Shown here piece after piece: positions 36,973-48,600 of a stretch of 64,000 nucleotides of DNA. A model generated the notes under the pieces. That model did not search any database. It saw only the letters and a list, made by a program, of their open reading frames with translations, and was not told the DNA's origin. The DNA comes from Isoperla grammatica (lineage: Eukaryota; Arthropoda; Insecta; Plecoptera; Perlodidae). Positions within the stretch are counted from its first letter, which is position 1, and each line of letters starts with the position of its first letter. The stretch covers positions 47,848,224-47,912,223 of the forward strand of contig OX246740.1 of assembly GCA_945910005.1 (NCBI GenBank), written 5' to 3'. Both the position numbers and the translations under genes were made by a program.

Positions 36973-39900
36973 AGTTGCTTACACTCGTAGATAACATTCT
37001 GGTCTCAATGTATGGCATAGCTGTTGTATTCAGATAACTTGTCAACAAGCCAACATTAAAACATGTTTTTTCGGCTAACCGTTAATGCAATGCAAACATT
37101 AACATGTTTAGTGTATAGAGTAAGAATGTCCAATGGAGACAATCTAATCATTATTTTCTTAACCCTTTAACAAAAGACGCTACGCGTCGCCAAAAACGTG
37201 CTCAAATACACTCTGTTTTTTAGTATTATATTCTTTACGGCTATAATGTTTATTTGGGCGATTTTAAAGTTAACTCTCAAGGTAGATCTAACAATTGTCT
37301 ACTTTGAAAAAAATCATCGCCTCGCTATGATTGTTGTGAACGACGTCAGGCGTCGCTGAAATTTCATAGATTTTCTTGTCAAGTTCCACTTTCGGTACCG
37401 ATTGTGGATGAACAGTGGTACCTAGTTAGTCTTAGCTTCAAACTTAAGGTCAGAAAGAATCCTTGGTGACGTAGTATGAGCGTCGGTAGCGTCGGTTTGC
37501 ACAGGTCGTGGTGAGGCGACGCCAACTTCAGGTAACCAAAATAGTTGATTGTTTGAGGTTTTTATTTTTTTACGGGTTAACGGTTTGAGATAGAATTTTG
37601 AGGTTGTCAATTCGTTCTTATTCATCGCTCTCCTGATATGATTCGTATTTTTAAAAAAATAAAAAAAATAAAAAATTTCAAAATTCTCCGATTGTGCTGT
37701 TCTGAGACAAAATTTGAAATTTTGGGCGCCTGTATCTCTGTAAGTATGACCCCCAGCATATTTTCGTTTTCAGGATGTCTAGATAATTCACGTAAAAAAA
37801 ATAAAAAAAATATAAAAACAAATTTGGACATCCCGTATGGTAGCTACGAGCGCTTGAAAAAAAAATTTCCCCTTAGTAAACCCTTCTCAACTTTGCTTGT
37901 CTGAATATGGAAGAAAAAAAGACTGCCGGTTACGGGACTCGAACCCCGGACCGCGAAAACACTAGTCGACGCTGCTACCCCGTACGCCACGCCACTCGAT
38001 GGAAGGTAGACCGCTTACACTGATAGATAACCCACTGCTCTCAATGTATGGCATAGCTTGTTGTATTCAGATAGCTTGTCAACACGCCAACATTAAAACA
38101 TGTTTTTTCGGCTAACCGTTAATGCAATGCAAACATTAACATGTTTCGTGTATAAAATAAGAATGTCCAATGGAGAAAATCTAATCATTATTTTCTTAAC
38201 CCTTTAACAAAAGACGCTACGCGTCGCCAAAAACGTGCTCAAATACACTCTGTTTTTTAGTATTATATTCTTTACGGCTATAATTTTTATTTGGGCGATT
38301 TTAAAGTTAACTCTCAAGGTAGATCTTACAATTGTCTACTTTGAAAAAAATCATCGCCTCGCTATGATTGTTGTAAACGACGTCAGGCGTCGCTGAAATT
38401 TCATAGATTTTCTTGTCAAGTTCCACTTTCGGTACCGATTGTGGATGAACAGTGGTACCTAGTTAGTCGTAGCTTCAAACTTAAGGTCAGAAAGAATCCT
38501 TGGTGACGTAGTATGAGCGTCGGTAGCGTCGGTTTGCACAGGTCGTGGTGAGGCGACGCCAACTTCAGGTAACCAAAATAGTTGATTTTTTGAGGTTTTT
38601 ATTTTTTTACGGGTTAACGGTTTGAGATAGAATTTTTTGGTTGTCAATTCGTTCTTATTCATCGCTCTCTTGATATGATTCGTATTTTAAAAAAAATCAA
38701 AAAAATCAAAAATTTCAAAATTCTCCGATTGTGCTGTTCTGAGACAAAATTTGAAATTTTGGGTGCCTGTATCTCTGTAAGTATGACCCCCAGCATATTT
38801 TCGTATTCAGGATGTCTAGATAATTTACGGAAAAAAAATAAAAAAAATATAAAAACAAATTTGGACATCCCATATGGTAGCTACGAGCGCTTGAAAAAAA
38901 AATTTCCCCTTAGTAAACCCTTCTCAACTTTGCTTGTCTGAATATGGAAGAAAAAAAGACTGCCGGTTACGGGACTCGAACCCCGGACCGCGAAAACACT
39001 AGTCGACGCTGCTACCCCGTACGCCACGCCACTCGATGGAAGTTGGATCGCTTACACTGATAGATAACCCACTGCTCTCAATGTATGCATGTATACATCT
39101 CATTGTATCTCGATTCATTCCTAATGCTAGATGGATTTACGGACAGAGGGTCTCATTGGATTTTAAAAAACCTCCAAGAATATCCAGGAAGCCGTTTTTT
39201 AACTAACTCAAAAAATCCAGTTTCAACACATTGTCTTTTTAAAATCGCATTTGATAGATCTTGATCGCGTGATCGCGAAAGAGTAAATCGTTTGTGGAAA
39301 CAACGAGCCGTTTAACCGGTCAAAAATTAACCGTGTCCATGCACGTTGATGCATTGATATAAATGCGTGAAAATGGTGGAACAAAAAAGAGTGGGTGTAA
39401 CGGGTCTCGAACCCCAGACCTCAAGTACTCGAAGCTACGACATTACTGAATGCTCTATACCACACGATGGAAGCAAAGTTGCTTACACTCGTAGATAACA
39501 TTCTGGTCTCAATGTATGGCATAGCTGTTGTATTCAGATAGCTTGTCAACACGCCAACATTAAAACATGTTTTTTCGGCTAACCGTTAATGCAATGCAAA
39601 CATTAACATGTTTAGTGTATAGAGTAAGAATGTCCAATGGAGACAATCTAATCATTATTTTCTTAACCCTTTAACAAAAGACGCTACGCGTCGCCAAAAA
39701 CGTGCTCAAATACACTCTGTTTTTTAGTATTATATTCTTTACGGCTATAATGTTTATTTGGGCGATTCTAAAGTTAACTCTCAAGGTAGATCTTACAATT
39801 GTCTACTTTGAAAAAAATCATCGCCTCGCTATGATTGTTGTGAACGACGTCAGGCGTCGCTGAAATTTCATAGATTTTCTTGTCAAGTTCCACTTTCGGT

Positions 39901-42290
39901 ACCGATTGTGGATGAACAGTGGTACCTAGTTAGTCGTAGCTTCAAACTTAAGGTCAGAAAGAATCCTTGGTGACGTAGTATGAGCGTCGGTAGCGTCGGT
40001 TTGCACAGGTCGTGGTGAGGCGACGCCAACTTCAGGTAACCAAAATAGTTGATTTTTTGAGGTTTTTATTTTTTTACGGGTTAACGGTTTGAGATAGAAT
40101 TTTTTGGTTGTCAATTCGTTCTTATTCATCGCTCTCTTGATATGATTCGTATTTTAAAAAAAATCAAAAAAATCAAAAATTTCAAAATTCTCCGATTGTG
40201 CTGTTCTGAGACAAAATTTGAAATTTTGGGCGCCTGTATCTCTGTAAGTATGACCCCCAGCATATTTTCGTATTCAGGATGTCTAGATAATTTACGGAAA
40301 AAAAATAAAAAAAATATAAAAACAAATTTGGACATCCCATATGGTAGCTACGAGCGCTTGAAAAAAAAATTTCCCCTTAGTAAACCCTTCTCAACTTTGC
40401 TTGTCTGAATATGGAAGAAAAAAAGACTGCCGGTTACGGGACTCGAACCCCGGACCGCGAAAACACTGGTCGACGCTGCTACCCCGTACGCCACGCCACT
40501 CGATGGAAGTTGGATCGCTTACACTGATAGATAACCCACTGCTCTCAATGTATGCATGTATACATCTCATTGTATCTCGATTCATTCCTAATGCTAGATG
40601 GATTTACGGACAGAGGGTCTCATTGGATTTTAAAAAACCTCCAAGAATATCCAGGAAGCCGTTTTTTAACTAACTCAAAAAATCCAGTTTCAACACATTG
40701 TCTTTTTAAAATCGCATTTGATAGATCTTGATCGCGTGATCGCGAAAGAGTAAATCGTTTGTGGAAACAACGAGCCGTTTAACCGGTCAAAAATTAACCG
40801 TGTCCATGCACGTTGATGCATTGATATAAATGCGTGAAAATGGTGGAACAAAAAAGAGTGGGTGTAACGGGTCTCGAACCCCAGACCTCATACTCGAAGC
40901 TACGACATTACTGAATGCTCTATACCACACGATGGAAGCAAAGTTGCTTACACTCGTAGATAACATTCTGGTCTCAATGTATGGCATAGCTGTTGTATTC
41001 AGATAACTTGTCAACAAGCCAACATTAAAACATGTTTTTTCGGCTAACCGTTAATGCAATGCAAACATTAACATGTTTAGTGTATAGAGTAAGAATGTCC
41101 AATGGAGACAATCTAATCATTATTTTCTTAACCCTTTAACAAAAGACGCTACGCGTCGCCAAAAACGTGCTCAAATACACTCTGTTTTTTAGTATTATAT
41201 TCTTTACGGCTATAATGTTTATTTGGGCGATTTTAAAGTTAACTCTCAAGGTAGATCTAACAATTGTCTACTTTGAAAAAAATCATCGCCTCGCTATGAT
41301 TGTTGTGAACGACGTCAGGCGTCGCTGAAATTTCATAGATTTTCTTGTCAAGTTCCACTTTCGGTACCGATTGTGGATGAACAGTGGTACCTAGTTAGTC
41401 TTAGCTTCAAACTTAAGGTCAGAAAGAATCCTTGGTGACGTAGTATGAGCGTCGGTAGCGTCGGTTTGCACAGGTCGTGGTGAGGCGACGCCAACTTCAG
41501 GTAACCAAAATAGTTGATTGTTTGAGGTTTTTATTTTTTTACGGGTTAACGGTTTGAGATAGAATTTTGAGGTTGTCAATTCGTTCTTATTCATCGCTCT
41601 CCTGATATGATTCGTATTTTTAAAAAAATAAAAAAAATAAAAAATTTCAAAATTCTCCGATTGTGCTGTTCTGAGACAAAATTTGAAATTTTGGGCGCCT
41701 GTATCTCTGTAAGTATGACCCCCAGCATATTTTCGTTTTCAGGATGTCTAGATAATTCACGTAAAAAAAATAAAAAAAATATAAAAACAAATTTGGACAT
41801 CCCGTATGGTAGCTACGAGCGCTTGAAAAAAAAATTTCCCCTTAGTAAACCCTTCTCAACTTTGCTTGTCTGAATATGGAAGAAAAAAAGACTGCCAGTT
41901 ACGGGACTCGAACCCCGGACCGCGAAAACACTAGTCGACGCTGCTACCCCGTACGCCACGCCACTCGATGGAAGGTAGACCGCTTACACTGATAGATAAC
42001 CCACTGCTCTCAATGTATGGCATAGCTTGTTGTTTTCAGATAGCTCGTCATTAAACATTAATTTATGTTTTCTGGGCTAACCGTTAATGCAAGGCAAACA
42101 TAAACATGTTTCATGTATAGAGTGGGAATGTCAAATGGAAAAACTGTAATCATTATTTTCTTAACCCTTTAACAAAAGATGCTACGCTTCTCAAAGTCGT
42201 GCTCAAATATACTCGTTTTTTTAGAATTATATTCTTTATGGCTATATTGTTTATTTGGGGGATCCTTAGTTAATTCCCGAGGTAGACGAC

Positions 42291-45200
42291 ACATGTTTCC
42301 CAATATAGACACAGCTTGTGCTATTCGGATAATTCAATTCAAGTTTAGTTACTCAAACAACTATCATCCATTGTTTTTCACTTTAAGCTTCTTTGTTAGA
42401 TGTTCTGAATATATGACAGTTTTTTCCAATAATTAAGATTTAAGTTACTCTTGTTCTCTTTACAATAGTAGTTTGTTTTGCTATCCTTGCTAATTTATTT
42501 TGTGTTCCTTATTAATTGGATAGTTGCAATTTTCATTGCAAGCTAAGCATAGTAATAGCTATGCAGTACAGCATAGCAGAATATTGTCGATTACAATACT
42601 TGCTATATCATCTTTGAAATATGGTGTTTTATATGTCTGTGCACCTCTGGCGTCCATATAAACGTTAATAAATATAAAATTGGTATAAGTTATAACAAGT
42701 ATTGCTGAAGACTGTGGGTTTTAATTACCATATTGTGTGTGGATGATACAGGCTTGTAGCTCTAGGCTCTTCTTGTGACGGTTACAGATCCCAGCTTCGA
42801 ATCCCTCCATCAATAATCGGTGAAGTCTGTGCTCTTGATTTGTGTCTTATACTGTGAATGGTTTCATTAGAAATAGCCACGGCTATTATGAGAGTCAAGT
42901 TTGCTTGCTTTGTGTGTCATTAAACTTACCTATATTATATACCTTAGCTTAGAGTATTGGATATTATTTTTAATTGAGTTTCAATAAGACCTCTTACTTT
43001 TGTTTTACCTATTATGTTTAATTTGTATGCATAATTATGTATTTCTCTTTGATTATTACCATTGTTGTATGACGCTAGCTCATGTTTATCTTGTAACGTT
43101 TTGTACCTAGGTATTTCAGTTAAAACGAGATGTTGCACAGTTTTATGACCAAGTGCATCAGGTGTCTGTGATATTTATAATAAATCAGTTACAGGTTATA
43201 TAGATAAATAATTATCGTTAAATGGCTCCTGTTATTGATAATCTCCAGTAAAGCCCAATAAGTATTATCACCATTTTTTTCACCGTAGTTAACTCAATGT
43301 TCGATCTCTGTATGGTATAATTGCATTAGTAGGTAATTATTCATAAATGTAGAATAGAAATGTTTATGGTGATGACAATTGGAATGTAAGGAAATCCAAT
43401 AAAAGATATATGAAAGGTTTATGAGCGTTTATTTCTCCATTTACTTCTTAACATTCATACATATTTACAGAGAAAACAGGTCCGAGTTTTGGTACATTAC
43501 AATATTATTGTTACCTAATTTAAACTAATTATTATTTTCGCATATGTAGAGCACAATTAAATGATCAATATGTTTTTGTTTCATATTTTCTTCTCAAAAA
43601 CAACGTCATGGGGGGCTCAACATCCATGGAAAAATTAGGAATTCTAATACCTTAATTTTTTCATGAATTAATCCATGACTTTGCAATCTTGACAAAAACA
43701 CACGAAACCCATATACTCTCCAAGAATACATTTGCTCACCACTGAAATGTCGGGGTTAGGGTACATTGAATAGTTTCTCCACATTGATGTTTTACAATGT
43801 TTTAAACATGATTGCGTTTTTCTGTTATTATTATATTATCATTATTATTATTATGCAAAGAATATTGTGGTACAGAATGAGTATCCATAGAACAGATAAT
43901 GTTATAATGGGCGTATGCGTAGGTTTACTATCGACACATAAATCTGTTGGTCTATTTTGTGGGGTAAACATTTATTTTTCCAATATGGACGAGTTAGATA
44001 TTAACCACACATACCAGATAAACATTCGGTAAACTTCTGGCCAAAATACTTAAGTGACACAAATATATAACGATTCTGTTTTACATAAATAATAATTACT
44101 CAAAAACAGCATTGTTCTTTTTAACTCGATTTGTGTTTAAGCGTAATTTTTTAGAAATTAGTTTATTTACCAAGAATACATATTTTTATTGTTTCAACTT
44201 TTCATTTTAGATACAAGTTAAAATTGTTATATGCAATTTAAATTTTGTAAATTTCATTTCCCAATATATTGGAATGCAACAGCATCTGATATACAAATTC
44301 AATTTTGCAATTTTATACACAATATTAAATTGGGTATTTATATAAATATTTTCAATATATTCCAATTATAAAAATCCAATAATCACAATAAAATCCACCT
44401 TCAACTTTACCAGTTATGGAATGAAGAATTTAGCTCAATCATTATCTTCACTTATTAAGACCATTTTTATTTTAAAACAAATTCGAAAATTTTGAGACAA
44501 TGGCTTCTATCCTGTCATGAAGTCAAAACAACACACCTCTTATTGACAGTTAAAGACATAAAAGTACAAATAGTTATTCCAACATCTGTTCCCAACATGT
44601 TGATATATTATCATTATTATGAACATCAAAACACACAGTACCCTTATCTTGTGTGTATGATCTGTACCAACCATGATTCTTTTGCCATGAAAAACTGGAA
44701 GAAAATATTATTTTGCTGATTCAGCTAATACCACGATGGTCTAAGTGAACTTACACCGGGTATTATACGAAGAACATATTTATCTTTAGGTACATGTACT
44801 AAATATTCATCACTATAATATCTATTACACGATTTACACTATCTACACGTTGTTACTTATGGCACCATTTTTGTTATAACAATATGTATTAGACTTGTAG
44901 CGCTTAGTACAGTTTCCACAAATAAATATTTACAATATAATATTCCATTTACATCTACAATATTGTAACATATATATTGTAGATGCATTACATGTACATA
45001 TTTACAAACATACACCGCACACATAAATGTACACACATGTATAAGCGTTTTTAGGTAGAGTATTTGCATTTAAACGAAATTAACAAATGAGCAAGAATTT
45101 GAAATAAATGTATCCATATTATATTGAATTCTTCTACAGATTTTTTTAATGATGTACTGTATAATCTTTTTTCCAATGATTAAAATTACATTGCAAATAA

Positions 45201-45453
45201 TTGCCATATAATAACAACAATTACTTTAAACCCTGCATTAAGTTTTTTTTGGAACGTGGTATTTTCTTTTAAAAACAATGATATGTTTTTATATACATTT
45301 TAAAAATCCTGTTATTATTTTTAAATTCATATTTGTCATGGAATGTTTATTTTTTTAAATATTTTCTCTTCTCATAGTTATTGAGAGAAGTTTATCGCCT
45401 ATAAACTTGTTGTAATTGACTTATTGTGGCCTACGTTGAGATTGCTGACGACG
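42291..45453. other. AT-rich gene-free stretch, right end probably Dop2R 3' UTR
   Basis: No exon or bounded repeat was recognised. Sequence just below 45454 follows the receptor stop codon. A minus-strand AATAAA candidate lies near 45347, about 100 nt past the stop. It cannot be confirmed. Confidence 0.4.
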
Positions 45454-45668
45454 TTACGTCCCTAGGGCCATCAGTTTTTTGAACGCTTTCCTGAACTCAG
45501 GATTGAAGATGGTGTAGATGACGGGATTGACGAAGCTGTTCATGTATCCAAGCCACGTTGTCAGTATGAAGGCGGTCACACCAGGGGAACAGTCGGCGGA
45601 GAGTTTTGTGCACATCGCGTCCATGATGTTACACGTGAAGAACGGGACCCAGCATATCAGGAACACAC
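45454..45668 (-). CDS. Dop2R: Dop2R terminal exon (TM6 end, TM7, helix 8)
   Basis: 215 nt from acceptor TTCTTACAG to TAA 45454-45456. Codons run [14 protein letters not shown] (TM6 with CWVP), an extracellular loop with two Cys, then [19 protein letters not shown] (TM7) and FRKAFKKL (helix 8). The first 43 or so bases, with the acceptor, are copied about 11 times in the intron just upstream (45669-46635). Confidence 0.94.
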
Positions 45669-48600
45669 CTGTAAGAACACACAACACACCTGTAAGAACA
45701 CACATGTTACACGTGAAGGACGGGACCTAGCATATCAGGAACACACCTGTAAGAACACACATGTTACACGTGAAGAACGGGACCCAGCATATCAGGAATA
45801 CACCTGTAAGAACACACATGTTACACGTGAAGAACGGGACCCAGCATATCGGGAACACACCTGTAAGAACACACATGTTACACGTGAAGAACGGGACCCA
45901 GCATATCAGGAATACACCCGTAAGAACACACAACACACCTGTAAGAACACACAACACACCTGTAAGAACACACAACACACCTGTAAGAACACACAACACA
46001 CCTGTAAGAACACACAACACACCTGTAAGAACACACAACACACCTGTAAGAACACACAACACACCTGTAAGAACACACAACACACCTGTAAGAACACACA
46101 TGTTACACGTGAAGAACGGGACCCAGCATATCAGGAACACACCTGTAAGAACACACATGTTACACGTGAAGAACGGGACCCAGCATATCAGGAATACACC
46201 TGTAAGAACACACAACACACCTGTAAGAACACACAACACACCTGTAAGAACACACATGTTACACGTGAAGAACGGGACCCAGCATATCAGGAACACACCT
46301 GTAAGAACACACAACACACCTATAAGAACACACATGTTACACGTGAAGAACGGGACCCAGCATATCAGGAACACACCTGTAAGAACACACAACACACCTG
46401 TAAGAACACACATGTTACACGTGAAGAACGGGACCCAGCATATCAGGAACACACCTGTAAGAACACACATCTGTAAGAACATACATGTTACACGTGAAGA
46501 ACGGGACCCAGCATATCAGGAACACACCTGTAAGAACACACATCTGTAAGAACACACATGTTACACGTGAAGAATGGGACCCAGCATATCAGGAACACAC
46601 CTGTAAGAACACACATCTGTAAGAACACACACGTTTTTACGGAAGTCTAAAGTTTATTATTTTGACTGAAACACTAGACAATGGTGAAGTAAGAGAGTAG
46701 AATATGTTTACAAGCAACAATACCAAATACCAAATCCATATTAAAAATTTAAAAATATTGATAAAGACAAAAATGTTTGCCCTAAAGTTTTGTGTTTTCA
46801 TTAGTAATAAAGAAAATTGAGAACTATTTCAGCCTACCTATCTTACAACTTTGCTAACTCCATTCATCCTTCCCTCTCCTTCCACCCTCTCTCTCTCTCT
46901 CTCTCACACACTCCTCTCCTTCTCTCCCTCCCTCTCACCTAAGACAATCGCCAACGTCTTGGTTCCCTACCTCTCCTCCTCTTCCCCCCTCTCTCTTTCC
47001 CCCTCTCACCTAGGACAATCGCCAATGTCTTGGTTCCCTACCTCTACTCCTCTTCCCCTCCCCCCTCTCTCTTTCCCCCCCTCACCTAAGACAATCGCCA
47101 ACGTCTTGGTACCCTACCTCTACTCCTCTTCTCCTCCCCCCTCTCTCTTTCCCCCTCTCACCTAAGACAATCGCCAACGTCTTGGTACCCTACCTCTACT
47201 CCTCTTCCCCTCCCTCCTCTCTCTTTCCCCCTCTCACCTAAGACAATCGCCAACGTCTTGGTACCCTACCTCTACTCCTCTTCTCCTCCCCCCTCTCTCT
47301 TTCCCCCTCTCACCTAAGATAATCGCCAACGTCTTGGTTCCCTACCTCTACTCCTTTTCTCCTCCCCCCTCTCTCTTTCCCCCTCTCACCTAAGACAATC
47401 GCCAACGTCTTGGTTCCCTACCTCTACTCCTTTTCTCCTCCCCCCTCTCTCTTTCCCCCTCTCACCTAAGACAATCGCCAACGTCTTGGTGCCCTACCTC
47501 TCCTTCTCTTCCCCCCCTCTCTCTTTCCCCCTCTCACCTAAGACAATCGCCAACGTCTTGGTGCCCTACCTCTCCTCCTCTTCCCCTCCCCCTCTCTCTT
47601 TCCCCCTCTCACCTAAGACAATCGCCAACGTCTTGGTGCCCTACCTCTCCTCCTTTTCCCCTCCCTCCTCTCTCTTTCCCCCTCTCACCTAAGACAATCG
47701 CCAACGTCTTGGTACCCTACCTCTCCTCCTCTTCCCCTCCCTCCTCTCTCTTTCCCCCTCTCACCTAAGACAATCGCCAACGTCTTGGTTCCCTACCTCT
47801 CCACCTCTTCTCCTCCCCCCTCTCTCTTTCCCCCTCTCATCTTGGTGCCCTACCTCTCCTTCTCTTCCCCCCCTCTCTCTTTCCCCCTCTCACCTAAGAC
47901 AATCGCCAACGTTTTGGTAGCCTTCCTCTCCTTCTTCGCCGAGGACTTCTCCCTCTTCTTCCGACTGGCCTTGTTGACCTTGTAGATGGTGAACCTTGAC
48001 CCCGTCGTCGCCTTCCTCTCCTTCTTGGACCCCGAGACGTTGGTCGGCGCCTCCTCCTCCGTTTTGACGACCGGTTTCCGCGCAGGGGGGCTGTTCTTGA
48101 TCACCAGGGAGTCGTCGACGTCGGCCTTGGGAGCCGCACCATTCTTGCGGAGCTGATTTTGTGCCTAAGAAACACAACCGTTACAACACTGAACCACGTT
48201 GTAAACTACTACCAAAGTTAGTCACGGGTACCTTTAAGAATTGGCCCCTCAAAATAGACTAGACACATTCTGGTGGCAAGAAAATAAACTACTATAAGGA
48301 TGAGTTTATCTGTCAATTGTTCATTGTTGCTTTATTGTTAAATCATCAATGGCGCAGGTAAGGGTGTTGCTTAGCAGCGCTCTCTATGTGTTAGTTTGAG
48401 TCTCCAAAGTTGTCGAAATTTATTTATAGAGCAAAAAATTTTAGCAATTTATTCCATTTTTATCTTAGAATGTGTTGTATTCATTAAAAAATAATAAACA
48501 TGGGTACCAAACTAACGTGGAACAAAATAACCATACACAATGACAGATAAGGAGGTTAACAGTGCTGTCTATTTGTTAGCTTGATCTCTGATATTATTGG

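Larger units (their letters stand above)
34520..42035. repeat. Higher-order repeat: two near-identical ~3.5-kb blocks offset by 3969 bp
   Basis: Sequence ~34520-38066 is repeated at ~38489-42035 with only a handful of visible differences (GGGCGCC/GGGTGCC near 34797/38763, CGATTTTAA/CGATTCTAA near 35796/39765, GCCGGTTAC/GCCAGTTAC near 37926/41894). The offset equals two full units plus the short one, so the short unit was copied with its neighbours. Unit-to-unit divergence outside the block is larger. Confidence 0.85.
32190..42290. repeat. 10-kb tandem array of ~1467-bp units with two tRNA-like heads per unit
   Basis: The array holds about seven units. The marker GGTTACGGGACTCGAACCCC recurs at about 33529, 34995, 36462, 37928, 38963, 40430 and 41896, giving spacings of 1466-1467 except one of about 1035. 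A second tRNA-like head (GGGTGTAACGGGTCTCGAAC) recurs at about 32492, 33957, 35424, 36891, 39392 and 40860. The edges are diverged at both ends. The many short identical open frames (69, 88 and 67 codons) reflect repetition only. Confidence 0.95.

Noticed and set aside
34382..41873. Identical 88-, 69- and 67-codon frames recurring every ~1.47 kb
   Set aside because: Copies of the tandem unit; low-complexity Lys/Ile/Phe-rich, with no family signature and overlapping frames on both strands.
32490..41960. Genuine tRNA genes at the B-box sites
   Set aside because: B boxes are good, but acceptor and anticodon stems do not fold convincingly by eye and the sites are embedded in a satellite unit; treated as SINE-like heads.
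45727..46482. Minus-strand frame of 251 codons as an independent gene
   Set aside because: It consists only of repeated TM6 and acceptor sequence in the intron, in frame with the real exon but separated from it by a TAG.
45761..46549. Open frame of 262 codons on the plus strand made of [23 protein letters not shown] repeats
   Set aside because: It is the opposite strand of the exon-edge minisatellite, and unit lengths divisible by three keep it open. No start context or non-repeat protein part.
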